DNA from: Puniceicoccaceae bacterium
Lineage (GTDB): Bacteria > Verrucomicrobiota > Verrucomicrobiia > Opitutales > Coraliomargaritaceae
Assembly (NCBI GenBank): GCA_017854655.1
Contig: JAFMHF010000005.1
Span: forward strand, 1 to 58,784
Direction: 5' to 3'
Length of the DNA: 58,784 nt
Shown here piece after piece: positions 18,144 through 27,504 of this stretch. Below the pieces are notes generated by a model. The model was given only the letters and a program-made list of their open reading frames with translations, did not search any database and was not told the origin of the DNA. The position numbers and the translations under genes were made by a program. How positions within the stretch are numbered: the first letter of the stretch is position 1; each line of letters opens with the position of its first letter.

Positions 18144-19211
18144 CTAAGGGGCGTTCTCTGCGTCGGAGTGAGTGGTCAATGCATTAGCTTGATTGATGTC
18201 ACTGCCGATAGAGTCAATCATATCATGCATGACTACTTCTTGGGCGATGCGTAAGGCATTCGCAATGGCGACGTAATTGGAGGATCCGTGGGCTTTTAAG
18301 ATGTTGCCGCGCAGGCCGAGGAGGGGAGCGCCGGCATGTTGATCTGGGCCCAGGCGCGTCTTCATATCCTTGAACGCTGACTTGGAGAGTACCGCGCCGA
18401 TTTTACGTTTTACGTTGCGGACCAGTTCTTCGCGGATCGTGCTACCAATGAAGCCGAATAGGGCTTCACTTGATTTTAAAACGACGTTGCCGACAAATCC
18501 ATCACATACAACGACATCGACATTACCGTCGAAGAGTTGGAAGCCTTCGATCGGCCCAGCGTAGTTGATCACGCCGTCTATTTCTTGTAGCAGTAAATGG
18601 GTCGCATTGGTTAAGGCATTACCTTTACCCTCTTCAGTACCGATGGTCAGCAGTGCGACCCGTGGGTTGGCGATATCGAGCGCGGCTTTGGCGTAGTTCG
18701 AGCCAAGCACCGCATTATGCACCAGATTCTCTGGCGTCGACTCAGGATTCGCGCCGACGTCGGTTAAGACGAATGGGTTTTGCTTGCTGGGCACGATAAT
18801 GCCGAGCGCCGGGCGATCGACTCCGGCGATCTGGCGCAGGCGCAGTGTGCCGCCAGCCATTAGAGCGCCGGTATTGCCGCAGCTAATCATTGCATCGGCT
18901 TGCTGGTCTTTCAGCAGGGCAATGGCTTTCACCATCGAAGAGTCTTTTTTGCTCTTCAGCGCTTGGATCGGTTTTTCATGCATCCCAATCACTTGAGTCG
19001 AATGGACGATATTGATCCGATCTGAGTAACCCTCAAGTTTGCCGACTTTTAGCAGGCGCTCCAGCAGTCGCTGATTACCGACGAGCGTGAAGTGGCAGTC
19101 GAGCTTTAGCTCTTCGAGGGCATAAAAAAGCCCACGAATAAATTCAGTGGGTCCTTTGTCTCCCCCCATGGTGTCGACTGCAATGGTACAGTTGACTGCG
19201 CTCACGCCCAT
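18144..19211 (-). CDS. plsX: Phosphate acyltransferase PlsX
   Basis: A 355-residue soluble enzyme that makes acyl-phosphate from acyl-ACP for phospholipid synthesis. Family markers: AVDTMGGDKGP near the start, the ISCGNTGALMAGG loop, VLTDVGANPES, the VCDGFVGNVVLK segment, and HGSSN near the C-terminus. Length is close to the usual 330-350, with about 20 extra residues at the C-terminus. It lies between rpmF and fabH in one leftward run. Confidence 0.96.
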   Translation of the reverse strand: MGVSAVNCTIAVDTMGGDKGPTEFIRGLFYALEELKLDCHFTLVGNQRLLERLLKVGKLEGYSDRINIVHSTQVIGMHEKPIQALKSKKDSSMVKAIALLKDQQADAMISCGNTGALMAGGTLRLRQIAGVDRPALGIIVPSKQNPFVLTDVGANPESTPENLVHNAVLGSNYAKAALDIANPRVALLTIGTEEGKGNALTNATHLLLQEIDGVINYAGPIEGFQLFDGNVDVVVCDGFVGNVVLKSSEALFGFIGSTIREELVRNVKRKIGAVLSKSAFKDMKTRLGPDQHAGAPLLGLRGNILKAHGSSNYVAIANALRIAQEVVMHDMIDSIGSDINQANALTTHSDAENAP

Positions 19212-19253
19212 AGGAGGTTATGAAAAGTAAGATGTTACTTAGGTGCGCGAAAC

Positions 19254-19433
19254 TTAGGCTTCGACGTCAAGCACTTGGCGACCGCGGTACATCCCATTGG
19301 CTGGATTCACGCGGTGAGGGCGAAACAATGTGCCGTCCTGTGGGTCCTTTGCCAGTTGTGGCAATTGATATGTAACTGCACCACGGCGTTTACGGCTGCG
19401 TTGCTTGGATTGTTTGCGTTTTGGCTGTCCCAT
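19254..19433 (-). CDS. rpmF: 50S ribosomal protein L32
   Basis: A 59-residue basic protein. It starts MGQPKRKQSKQRSRKRR, then GAVTYQLPQ, and ends with FRPHRVNPANGMYRGRQVL. In most L32 proteins a Cys4 zinc site or its remnants lie in the second half; here no Cys is present, so this is the zinc-free (C-minus) form. It is the first gene of the leftward rpmF-plsX-fabH group, 42 bp upstream of plsX, an arrangement that links ribosome and membrane growth in many bacteria. Confidence 0.92.
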   Translation of the reverse strand: MGQPKRKQSKQRSRKRRGAVTYQLPQLAKDPQDGTLFRPHRVNPANGMYRGRQVLDVEA

Positions 19434-19546
19434 GAGATTTGTTTGCTTAGATGAAAATGATTCGACCTGCGAGGTCTTCTAAAGGGCGCGGATTAAAGTG
19501 CCTAAAATCGCCCCGTCAAGTATTCAATCAGGTTAATTTCCAGAGA

Positions 19547-20212
19547 TTATGCAAGCTCTAGAACCGCGGTGACCAGTTTATTGATGCCCGCTTCGGCCTG
19601 AAGGATGTCTTTGGCCAGCATATAGGCTGGAGTGGTGACCACGCGGTGGTGGCTATCGATCACGATTTCGTCGACCGCGCAGTTGACGTGCTGCGCGCCT
19701 TTATGCTCGAGGATTGCTGCGGTGTCAGCGTCATTGCCGATCGTCAGGCGCACCTTTTTACTGCCAAGCGCAGCCGCAGCCAGAACCGGTGCGATACAGA
19801 TAAAGCCGAGGGCCTTGGACTGTTGGTGCGCGTCTTGGATCAAACTGTTGATGATCGGGTCGATGTCGTAGTCGATGCCGTCGAAGGCAAGACTGGACAA
19901 ATTTTTCGCCACGCCAAAGCCGCCCACGAAAATGATGGCGTCGACTTGGTCCAGCTTGATTTGGCCGACGTGCTCGATTTCGCCACGCGAGATACGCGCC
20001 GCTTCTTCCAGCACATTGCGATCTTCGTCTTCGACCTCTTCGCCAGTCGCGTGGTTGATCACATGGCGCTGCGCGATGTCTGGCGCAGCGCAGGTGACTT
20101 TGGCTCCGGCGCGGGCGAGGGCGAGGAGTGTGAGTACCGATTCGTGGATCTCCGCGCCGTCGAAGACACCACAACCGGAGAGAATGACAGCTACTTTGGC
20201 TTGTTTAGGCAT
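19547..20212 (-). CDS. elbB: ElbB/DJ-1-superfamily protein (glyoxalase-like)
   Basis: A 221-residue class I glutamine-amidotransferase-like (DJ-1/PfpI) protein. The start AVILSGCGVFDGAEIHESV and the middle IIFVGGFGVAKNLS are diagnostic of ElbB (YhbL, 'isoprenoid biosynthesis protein with amidotransferase-like domain'). The reactive Cys lies in LGFICIAPVLA on the nucleophile elbow. E. coli ElbB has weak glyoxalase activity; the physiological role is unsettled. It is followed by ribB in the same direction but shares no obvious pathway with it. Confidence 0.92.
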   Translation of the reverse strand: MPKQAKVAVILSGCGVFDGAEIHESVLTLLALARAGAKVTCAAPDIAQRHVINHATGEEVEDEDRNVLEEAARISRGEIEHVGQIKLDQVDAIIFVGGFGVAKNLSSLAFDGIDYDIDPIINSLIQDAHQQSKALGFICIAPVLAAAALGSKKVRLTIGNDADTAAILEHKGAQHVNCAVDEIVIDSHHRVVTTPAYMLAKDILQAEAGINKLVTAVLELA

Positions 20213-20266
20213 ATGATCAATAGCAAGGTGTTTGAATCTATGTGTGCAGGCGAATGACTTGGTCGG

Positions 20267-21382
20267 TTATACTTCGATTTGTTCAACGATTTCCAAATTA
20301 TAGCCATCGAGACCGACCACCTTACGAGTCGTGCTGGAGAGTAGCCGGATTTTCTTTAAGCCGAGCTCAACCAGGATTTGAGCGCCGATGCCGTAGTCGC
20401 GGAAATCCATTTTCGCCGGGCCGATCTGTTTCAACGCTGCAGTTTCGCTGCCTGCGATCACTTGTACGCCGCCTTGGGGTTGCTCTATATATAGTAGGGC
20501 GCCGTGTTTGGCCGCAGCGATTTTCTGCATGGCAGAGGTCAGCGCGTTGTGTCCGCCGAGCGTCTTCGAGCGAAAAATGTCAGTCAACAGGTTCTCACTT
20601 TGCACCCGCACTAATGTCGGCTCTGCAGTCAGCTCGCCCATCGTGAGCGCGAGATGTTGGCGATCATCCAAAATACTGCGGAAGATGTGCAGGTCGAAGG
20701 TGCCGAACTCGGATTCAAAAGGGCGCGTCAAGATATGCTCGATTAAGCGGTCGCGGGTTAGGCGATACTCGATCAAATCTGCGATCGAGACCAGCTTCAG
20801 ATTGTGGGTCTTCTTATACTCAATCAGATCCGGGACCCGCGCGAGCGTGCCGTCGTTATTTAAAATTTCGCAAATCACCCCGCTCGGGTGCAGGCCCGCA
20901 AGTTGTGCTAGGTCGACCGCCGCCTCGGTGTGGCCAGCGCGCTGTAGCACCCCGCCGGGGCGCGCGCGCAGCGGGAACACGTGGCCAGGCTGCACCAGCA
21001 TGTCCGGGTGCGCAGTCGGGTCGGCGAGAATCCGAATCGTCTCGGCACGGTCGTAAGCGCTAATGCCGGTGGTGATGCCCTCGGCGGCATCCACTGAGAT
21101 GGCAAAGTCGGTCTGGTGCGATTCGCGATTTTCGGCAGCCATTGGACTGATGCCCAAGCGCCGCAATTGATGCCCCAGCATCGGCACGCAGATCAGGCCC
21201 CGCGCATGCAGTGCCATCTGGTTGACCGCTTGTGGTGTCACCTTTTCGGCAGCCATGATCAAGTCGCCCTCGTTTTCACGAGACTCGTCGTCGGTTACAA
21301 TCACCATCTTACCCTCGGCGATATCGCGGATGGCAGATTCAATACTGTCGAAGGCTTCTGAGTGCTTCTGTGCCGTAGTCAT
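20267..21382 (-). CDS. ribB: 3,4-dihydroxy-2-butanone-4-phosphate synthase with degenerate GTP cyclohydrolase II domain
   Basis: A 371-residue protein of the RibBA layout. Residues 1 to about 205 are a complete DHBP synthase: acidic loop DDESRENEGDL (31-41), PGHVFPLRA, and HTEAAVDLAQLAG. This converts ribulose-5-phosphate to the four-carbon riboflavin precursor. The C-terminal part keeps the GTP cyclohydrolase II fold outline (VRVQSENLL, YGIGAQILVELG). However, the zinc ligands of SEC...GSLRCDCG are gone: the stretch reads SENLLTDIFRSKTLGGHNAL with no Cys. It is thus probably RibB plus a non-catalytic RibX-like domain. Start chosen at MTTAQKHSEA. Confidence 0.9.
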   Translation of the reverse strand: MTTAQKHSEAFDSIESAIRDIAEGKMVIVTDDESRENEGDLIMAAEKVTPQAVNQMALHARGLICVPMLGHQLRRLGISPMAAENRESHQTDFAISVDAAEGITTGISAYDRAETIRILADPTAHPDMLVQPGHVFPLRARPGGVLQRAGHTEAAVDLAQLAGLHPSGVICEILNNDGTLARVPDLIEYKKTHNLKLVSIADLIEYRLTRDRLIEHILTRPFESEFGTFDLHIFRSILDDRQHLALTMGELTAEPTLVRVQSENLLTDIFRSKTLGGHNALTSAMQKIAAAKHGALLYIEQPQGGVQVIAGSETAALKQIGPAKMDFRDYGIGAQILVELGLKKIRLLSSTTRKVVGLDGYNLEIVEQIEV

Positions 21383-21436
21383 GGTCGGCAAGTTACGATG
21401 AATCGGATTGGAGTCCAGCACGTAGCGTCAACAAAA

Positions 21437-21613
21437 TGGAGATGGGAGAGCTGAGATGGGAGACCTGAGATGAGAGACCTGAGATGGGAGAGGAGGGAGA
21501 CCTGAGGTGAGAGACTTGAGGTGGGAGAGGTGAGAGACTTGAGAATCGAGCTGAGGGATGAGTTTTTAATCTTACTCGTAATCCTACTCTTACAAGTAAT
21601 CGTAATCCTACTT
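21437..21613 (-). repeat. Bipartite GATTA / CTCAAGTCTC leader repeat, copy B (largest)
   Basis: The spacer 21383-21691, between ribB and the divergent phosphoesterase gene, is mostly repeat. On the minus strand it begins with AGTAGGATTACGATTAC-type units (about 21564-21613). It then has about ten CTCA(A/G)(G)TCTC(C/T)CA units up to 21437, some 55 bp before the ribB start. No FMN riboswitch consensus is visible. The rest of the spacer shows nothing else. Confidence 0.75.
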
Positions 21614-21691
21614 AATGCTGTCCCCAAGGTGTGATTCAGCGCAGATTTGCATTCGCAGTCATCGCGATTTTACATTTCTTAAAGGGTAACG

Positions 21692-22657
21692 ATGCCTCAT
21701 TTAACCACAGGAACCCCAGAGCACACTGCGCTGCAGGTGCTGGCCGAACGTATGGGCGCGGCCGAATTTGCGGCGCGCCTACAAGCGGAGCGCCAAATGC
21801 GCGCGCGTCGCGGCGTCGGGCACAGTCGAGGCTGGTTTCGCTTTGAGCATTACTGGGATTTTTATGGCGTGATTCGTAGCTGCTTAAAACTGACTGGCTT
21901 GTGGGCGCGGGCGCATCGCAATTACTTTGATATACAAGTGGTACGCAATGAGGTGGTGTTGGCGCGCCTGCCTGCCGCATTTGATGGCTTTACGATTTTG
22001 CAACTGACGGATCTGCATGCCGATCTACACCCAGATTTTTCAGCCGCGGTGCGGCGCGTGATTGCGCCTCTGCAGTACGATGTGATGGCCCTCACTGGCG
22101 ACTTTCGCACCTGCACTTACAGTGATCACTCAGGCGCGACGGAGGCGACTATTGAGATGTTAAAAGCGGTCGAGGTGCCGCGCTACGCCATCCTAGGCAA
22201 TCATGACTCATTGGCTAAAGTGCCCGTGCTGGAAGCGGCCGGTATACAGTTTCTGTTGAATGAGCATGCAGTGCTGCGGCGTGGTGACGCGGCGCTGTAT
22301 TTGGTCGGCATCGACGATCCGAGTTTTTACAAGAGCCATAATTTCGAGCATGCGCTCGCTGGTGTGCCCGATGATGCCTGCAAGGTGTTGTTGTCGCACT
22401 CGCCAGAAACCTACCGTGCCGCGCAACAGTTCGGCTTCGATTTCCTGATGGCGGGGCACACGCATGGCGGGCAAATTTGCCTGCCGGGTGGCCGGGTGCT
22501 GGTGCACGATCGTAGTGCGCCGCGTCATGTCCTTTCGGGCGTTTGGCGCGAGGGCCCGTTGCAGGGCTACACCAGTCGCGGCACGGGCGCGTCGGGCTTG
22601 CCCGTGCGGCTCAATTGTATGCCGGAAGTGACGCTGCATGTTTTGCGTTGCGGCTAG
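21692..22657 (+). CDS. Calcineurin-like metallophosphoesterase (YaeI-like)
   Basis: A 321-residue protein with all metallophosphoesterase motifs in order: TDLHAD, GDF, GNHD, LLSHSPE and the closing GHTHGGQICLPGG. The last is characteristic of the YaeI/YkuE branch that acts on membrane or cell-wall-linked phosphodiesters. An N-terminal helical extension of about 80 residues precedes the catalytic domain; no clear membrane anchor is seen. It lies 32 bp upstream of hrpB in the same direction. Confidence 0.88.
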   Translation: MPHLTTGTPEHTALQVLAERMGAAEFAARLQAERQMRARRGVGHSRGWFRFEHYWDFYGVIRSCLKLTGLWARAHRNYFDIQVVRNEVVLARLPAAFDGFTILQLTDLHADLHPDFSAAVRRVIAPLQYDVMALTGDFRTCTYSDHSGATEATIEMLKAVEVPRYAILGNHDSLAKVPVLEAAGIQFLLNEHAVLRRGDAALYLVGIDDPSFYKSHNFEHALAGVPDDACKVLLSHSPETYRAAQQFGFDFLMAGHTHGGQICLPGGRVLVHDRSAPRHVLSGVWREGPLQGYTSRGTGASGLPVRLNCMPEVTLHVLRCG

Positions 22658-22689
22658 GCAGCGGGGCTGCACTGCTGGAGGCTGTGTCT

Positions 22690-25245
22690 ATGTCTGATTC
22701 TCATTTAACCTTGCCGATTCATGCCGTTGCGGAGCAGATCGTCACTGGTCTGGCGACTCATGGGCGGATGGTGCTGAGTGCGCCGACCGGCTCGGGCAAG
22801 TCGACGCAGGTGCCGCAGATTCTAATCGATGCGGCGCAGGTGCAGGGTGATGTGGTGGTGCTGCAGCCGCGGCGTTTAGCGGCTCGCTTGTTGGCCAAGC
22901 GCGTGGCGCAGGAGCGCGGCTGTAAGCTGGGCGAAGAGGTGGGCTACCAGATACGCTTTGAAAATGTGGTGGGGCCGAACACGCGGATCCGATTTGTGAC
23001 CGAAGCGATCCTGCTGCGGCAGATTTTACAAGACCCCACGCTGAAGGGCGTCGGCGCGGTGGTGTTTGATGAATTTCATGAACGTCATTTGACCAGTGAT
23101 TTAAGCATTTCTTGTGCATTGAAGTCGGTGCAAACCGTGCGGCCGGATCTAAAGATCGTGGTGATGTCGGCGACGCTGGATGTTGATTTGTTGGAGGGCT
23201 ATTTGCAGCCGTGCGCACGGGTGGAAGCGTCCGGGCGCATGTATCCAGTGGAGACGCGCTATATGGGAGCGGCGCTGAATCGCGATGCGGCGCCAGTGTG
23301 GTCGCGCGCGGCGGCGGCGTTTCGCGCTGCGGTGCGTGAGGGCATCGAGGGTGATGTGCTCATCTTTATGCCGGGTGCGTTTGAGATTCGTAAAACGATC
23401 GAGGCGGTCGAGGCGCTGCCGGAAGCGCGTGCTTACGAGGTGCTGCCGCTACATGGTGAACTGTCGCCGGATGCGCAGGATCGAGCGGTGTCGTCGGGCG
23501 GGCGCTGCAAGGTGATCGTATCGACCAATGTGGCGGAAACTTCGATCACGATCGAGGGGGTGCGGGTGGTGATCGATGGCGGGCAGGCACGTATTGCGCG
23601 CTACGATGCGCGGCGTGGGGTGAATTCGATTTTGGTCGAGCCGATTAGTCGCGCCTCGGCCGAGCAACGCACGGGACGTGCGGGCCGCACCGGGCCGGGC
23701 ACTTGCCTGCGGCTGTGGAGCGAGGCCGAGCATGCCGCGCGTGGCGAGCGCGATGAGGCGGAGGTGAAGCGCGTCGATTTGTCGGAGACCTTATTGCTGT
23801 TGGCGGCGGCGGGTATTTCGCAGCCCGAGACCTTTGCATGGTTTGAGTTGCCAGAGCCGAAGGCACTCGCAAGGGCACATGATTTGTTGCTGGATCTGGG
23901 GGCCTTGAATGCAGAGGGCGCGATGACTGCGATGGGCCGCAAGATGGCGGGCTTCCCGTTGCATCCACGTTATGCGCGCATGTTGCTCGAGGCGGATCGT
24001 CGCGGCGTGTTGCCGGAAGTGGCGCTGATCGCGGGCTTGAGCCAGGGGCGCTCGTTTTATCGGGTGTCGCGCGATGCGCGTGTGCGCAAGGAGCAGCTCC
24101 GGCAGGTCGAAGATCAGGCCGACGAGCGGTCGGATTTCTTTGTGCAGTTGCAGGCCTGGCATCTAGCGCGGGCGGCGAAGTTTAATGCGAACGCCTGTGG
24201 TGCGCTGGGGATTCACGGCGGCTCGGCGCGGCAGGCGGGCGATACGGCGCGGCAGTTATTGCAGCTTGCGCAGCGACAGGGCCTAGACACGCGCGAGGCA
24301 GCCTTGCCGGATGAGGCGGAGCGGATTGCTAAATGTTTGCTCGCGGGTTTTTCGGATCACTTGGCCAAGCGCAATGATACAGGCACGCGGCGCTGCCGTA
24401 TGGTGCATGGGCGTTCGGGCGAGTTGCGCCGCGAGAGCGTGGTGGATGCGCCCTTATTTGTGGCCGCCGAGATTGAGGAGCGTGAAGTGCGCAGGGAAGT
24501 GACGGTGTTACTTGGTATGGCGACGGCAGTCGAGTTCGCCTGGTTGGAGGAGTTGTTTCCAGATGATTTTTCGGATGGTAATCAGACGACGTATGATCCA
24601 AGCCTGCGGCGCGTGGTGGCGCGCAGTGAGCGGCGCTTTCGCGATTTGGTGTTGTCCTCGACGGATCAGGGCGAGCCGGATCTGGATCGTGCGGCAGAGC
24701 TGCTGGCTGCGGAAGTGGTAGCGGGGAATTTAAATCTAAAGGGCTGGGATGCGGTGGTGGAAAACTGGATACTAAGGGTGAATTTCGTGGCGCGGCATTG
24801 CCCGGATGCGGAGGTGCCCGAGATTGACGAGGAGGCGCGGCAGTTGTTGGTCGAGCAGATTTGCCAAGGTGCGCTGAGCTATAAAGAGATTAAGGATCGG
24901 CCGGTGTTGGCCACGGTGCAGGAATGGATTAGCCCCGAGCAGCATTACTATATCGATACCTATGCACCGGCAGAGATGGAGCTGCCGCGGCGCCGCAACC
25001 CGGCGAGGATCCGCTACGAAGCAGATGGCCGGGCGTTTATCGCATCCAAGTTGCAGGACTTTTATGATGTGCCTGGGTCCAGTTTGATCGTGGGGAATGG
25101 CAAGGTGCAGTTACTGGTTGAGCTGCTGGCGCCGAATCAACGGCCGGCACATCTGACCGATGATCTAGACGGCTTTTGGGGCGGCGCATATCAGCACGTG
25201 CGCAAAGATCTGGCAGGCCGTTATCCGAAGCACGAGTGGCGGTAG
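22690..25245 (+). CDS. hrpB: ATP-dependent RNA helicase HrpB
   Basis: An 851-residue DExH-box helicase. Walker A is PTGSGKST (32-39), and motif II is DEFHER (127-132) instead of DEAH. Then come SAT (160-162) and motif VI QRTGRAGRTG (326-335). The C-terminal HrpB domain ends in WGGAYQHVRKDLAGRYPKHEW, the hallmark of the family. HrpB remodels RNA; its precise target is unknown in most bacteria. I choose the ATG giving MSDSHLTLP, after the phosphoesterase stop. A frame open further upstream overlaps that gene and adds no domain. Confidence 0.93.
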   Translation: MSDSHLTLPIHAVAEQIVTGLATHGRMVLSAPTGSGKSTQVPQILIDAAQVQGDVVVLQPRRLAARLLAKRVAQERGCKLGEEVGYQIRFENVVGPNTRIRFVTEAILLRQILQDPTLKGVGAVVFDEFHERHLTSDLSISCALKSVQTVRPDLKIVVMSATLDVDLLEGYLQPCARVEASGRMYPVETRYMGAALNRDAAPVWSRAAAAFRAAVREGIEGDVLIFMPGAFEIRKTIEAVEALPEARAYEVLPLHGELSPDAQDRAVSSGGRCKVIVSTNVAETSITIEGVRVVIDGGQARIARYDARRGVNSILVEPISRASAEQRTGRAGRTGPGTCLRLWSEAEHAARGERDEAEVKRVDLSETLLLLAAAGISQPETFAWFELPEPKALARAHDLLLDLGALNAEGAMTAMGRKMAGFPLHPRYARMLLEADRRGVLPEVALIAGLSQGRSFYRVSRDARVRKEQLRQVEDQADERSDFFVQLQAWHLARAAKFNANACGALGIHGGSARQAGDTARQLLQLAQRQGLDTREAALPDEAERIAKCLLAGFSDHLAKRNDTGTRRCRMVHGRSGELRRESVVDAPLFVAAEIEEREVRREVTVLLGMATAVEFAWLEELFPDDFSDGNQTTYDPSLRRVVARSERRFRDLVLSSTDQGEPDLDRAAELLAAEVVAGNLNLKGWDAVVENWILRVNFVARHCPDAEVPEIDEEARQLLVEQICQGALSYKEIKDRPVLATVQEWISPEQHYYIDTYAPAEMELPRRRNPARIRYEADGRAFIASKLQDFYDVPGSSLIVGNGKVQLLVELLAPNQRPAHLTDDLDGFWGGAYQHVRKDLAGRYPKHEWR

Positions 25246-25252
25246 GGCTTTG

Positions 25253-25280
25253 AGGTGGCAACGACGGAGCGTTGCCCTCC
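25253..25280. repeat. Hairpin between convergent hrpB and uppP
   Basis: GGCAACG (25257-25263) pairs perfectly with CGTTGCC (25270-25276) around ACGGAG; flanking bases extend the stem imperfectly. There is no T-run. Placed between two stop codons, it may serve both genes as a terminator or be a REP-like unit related to the other GGGCGA palindromes. Confidence 0.5.
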
Positions 25281-25286
25281 ACTGAT

Positions 25287-26303
25287 TTACTTGATCATCG
25301 CAAAGATCGCGATGGCTAGCGCGATGCGATACCAGGCGAAGACTGCGAGGCCGTGCTTACTAAGATACCCGACTAGCCATTTGACGGCGAGTGCGGCAGA
25401 AATGAAGGCGACGATGCAGCCGACGAGCACGGGGCCGATGTTGAGGGCTGCAAGCATTTCGGAGCCGTCGGTAAGGAATTTATAAGCTGAGGCGGCGCTG
25501 AGCGTGATCAGCCCCAGCAGAAAACTAAACTCTGCTGCGTGCGCGGGCGATAGTCCTGCGAGATAGCCGCCGACGATGGTTGCCATCGAGCGACTGGTGC
25601 CGGGCCACATGGCGAAGCATTGGCAAAAGCCAATCATCACCGACTTGCCGAGAGTCAGCTCGGTCAGGCCAGGGCCGTCTTCGGGCGGCACGGCGCCTTT
25701 GTTGCCATGGTGGCGCCAGCGCTCGACGAGCAGCATCACGAAGGCGCCGACGATGAGAGCACCGGCGACGGCAAAGGTATTGTTGCCGAGCGCGGATTCG
25801 ATCAGGTCATTGAGTAACAGGCCCAGCACGGCGGCGGGGATGAAGGCGACGATCAGGTTGATCGCGAGCTTGAGGCCGTTGCGGTCTTTGCCGAGGCAGC
25901 CGAGAATCAAAGTTAGGATGGTGCGCCAGTAGAGCAGCACCACGGCGACGATCGCACCAGCCTGAATGACAATTACGTAAGCATACGCGGCGTCGCCGAT
26001 CGTGTAGGGGCGTAGCTTGCCAGCGTCGTCTTCGACTAGGATCGGCGTGCCGCTCTGGTCGGTCATCGGTGCGTCGCCATCGAGGCCTAGCAGTGCGTTG
26101 GCAATAATGAGATGGCCGGTGGAGGAGACGGGCAGGTATTCGGTCAGGCCTTCGACCAGCCCGAGGATGGCGGCATCGGTGTAGCTTAAGCCTTTAGCAG
26201 TGATCGCACTGTCCTGCTGGTTGGCAGTATCGACGGTTGCGGCGTGGCCGAGCGAGCTGGCAAATAGAGCGATGGCTAGAATGAGGGGGCCAGTGAATTG
26301 CAT
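25287..26303 (-). CDS. uppP: Undecaprenyl-diphosphatase
   Basis: A 338-residue integral membrane enzyme (BacA/UppP) that recycles the C55 carrier for peptidoglycan and other envelope polymers. Signature 1, EGLTEYLPVSSTGHL, begins at residue 51, and signature 2, PGTSRSM, at 234. Seven or more membrane helices follow the family pattern, ending in a hydrophobic C-terminus. Compared with the usual 265-275 residues there are two additions. One is an N-terminal segment of about 35 residues that looks like a signal peptide (cleavage near GHAA). The other is a polar insert of about 25 residues at 75-100. Confidence 0.95.
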   Translation of the reverse strand: MQFTGPLILAIALFASSLGHAATVDTANQQDSAITAKGLSYTDAAILGLVEGLTEYLPVSSTGHLIIANALLGLDGDAPMTDQSGTPILVEDDAGKLRPYTIGDAAYAYVIVIQAGAIVAVVLLYWRTILTLILGCLGKDRNGLKLAINLIVAFIPAAVLGLLLNDLIESALGNNTFAVAGALIVGAFVMLLVERWRHHGNKGAVPPEDGPGLTELTLGKSVMIGFCQCFAMWPGTSRSMATIVGGYLAGLSPAHAAEFSFLLGLITLSAASAYKFLTDGSEMLAALNIGPVLVGCIVAFISAALAVKWLVGYLSKHGLAVFAWYRIALAIAIFAMIK

Positions 26304-26429
26304 GGTGGCAAGCTATGCGGATCTGAGTCGAATGGAAGACGGAAAGCGGGCTTCGCGTATTTTCTATTTCGGGTTAGTTCGGGTTTTTGCTTGAGATTCA
26401 ACCAGTAAGCCTTTGCTTTTATAGTTCAA

Positions 26430-27488
26430 ATGCAAGCACTCGAACCACTTACAGATATTCTACTTACCGGTGCCGATCTTGAGGCCGATCAGGCGACCGT
26501 GGTTGCGGAGCTATTAATTCGCTCCGACGTCTGCGCCACTTCGAAACGCGAGTGTTTAGTTGCCCTGGCGCGCAAAGGCGAAAGTGCCGCCGAGGTTGCG
26601 GCTTTTGCGCATGCCTTTCGTGAGCATGCGGTGGATCCAGGTGTGGAGGAATGGGCCAGTCATGCGATCGATGTGTGTGGCACGGGTGGCGATGGTTCGG
26701 GCACGTTTAATATTTCGACGGCGGTTTCGTTTATCGTGGCGGCGGCGGGCGTCCCCGTGTTTAAGCACGGCAATCGCTCAATTACTTCGAAGTGTGGCAG
26801 TGCGGATTTGATGGAAGCGCTCGGTATTCGCCTGGATGCACCACATGAGCTACTGCGTGAATCGTTGCATGCGTTGAATTTTGGCTTCTTTTTTGCACCA
26901 GCCTATCATCCGGCGTTTAAGGAGATCATGCCGGTACGGCGTGCCTTGGCGGAAGAGGGACAGCGCACAATTTTTAATTTACTGGGTCCTTTGATTAACC
27001 CTGGTCGGCCTGCGCATCAATTGCTGGGGGTGTTCTCTGAGGCTTGGGTGCAACCGTTAGCAGATGCGCTGGGAGAGCTCGGTTTATCGGCTGGTATGGT
27101 GGCGCATGGGCGGCCTCAAGCTGGCAGTGGGTTGGATGAGTTGAGCTGTGCGGGTGACAATTGCGTGGCGGGCTTCGGCGCGCTAGCGTCGATTCCAAAA
27201 ACGTTCAATGCGACCGATGTCGGACTGCACGCTTGTGAGTTTTCTGATTTGAAGGGCGGCGGGGTCGAGGCGAATTTAGCGACCATGCATGCGCTACTGA
27301 GTGGCGCTGTAAACGTGGTGCCTGTTGGCTTGCGGGACAGTGTGTTGTTGAATGCCGGAGTAGCGTTGTGGATCGCGGGTGCGGCTCCAGATGCAAAGAG
27401 TGGTGTGGCGAAAGCGCGTGAGACGTTGCTGAGTGGTGCTGCCGCGCAGTGGCTGGAGCGCGTGCGTGCTTTTTATAAAAAAGCTTAA
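26430..27488 (+). CDS. trpD: Anthranilate phosphoribosyltransferase
   Basis: A 352-residue enzyme of tryptophan synthesis that joins anthranilate and PRPP. The PRPP loop CGTGGDGSGTFNIST (83-97), KHGNRSITSKCGSAD (112-126) and the later GPLINPGRP match the family closely; length is normal. The other trp genes are not in the window. It lies 16 bp upstream of glmM, so the two may be co-transcribed although their pathways are unrelated. Confidence 0.95.
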   Translation: MQALEPLTDILLTGADLEADQATVVAELLIRSDVCATSKRECLVALARKGESAAEVAAFAHAFREHAVDPGVEEWASHAIDVCGTGGDGSGTFNISTAVSFIVAAAGVPVFKHGNRSITSKCGSADLMEALGIRLDAPHELLRESLHALNFGFFFAPAYHPAFKEIMPVRRALAEEGQRTIFNLLGPLINPGRPAHQLLGVFSEAWVQPLADALGELGLSAGMVAHGRPQAGSGLDELSCAGDNCVAGFGALASIPKTFNATDVGLHACEFSDLKGGGVEANLATMHALLSGAVNVVPVGLRDSVLLNAGVALWIAGAAPDAKSGVAKARETLLSGAAAQWLERVRAFYKKA

Positions 27489-27504
27489 GTTTTAAGATTT
27501 TATT

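Noticed and set aside
21437-21613. CRISPR-like array
   Set aside because: The units are short and imperfect, have no unique spacers of constant length, and no cas genes are near.
21383-21691. FMN riboswitch before ribB
   Set aside because: None of the conserved FMN-element stretches is present; the spacer is mostly the CTC/GATTA repeat.
22543-22689. Longer HrpB starting inside the phosphoesterase gene
   Set aside because: The extra residues lie in another frame of the upstream gene and match no helicase feature.
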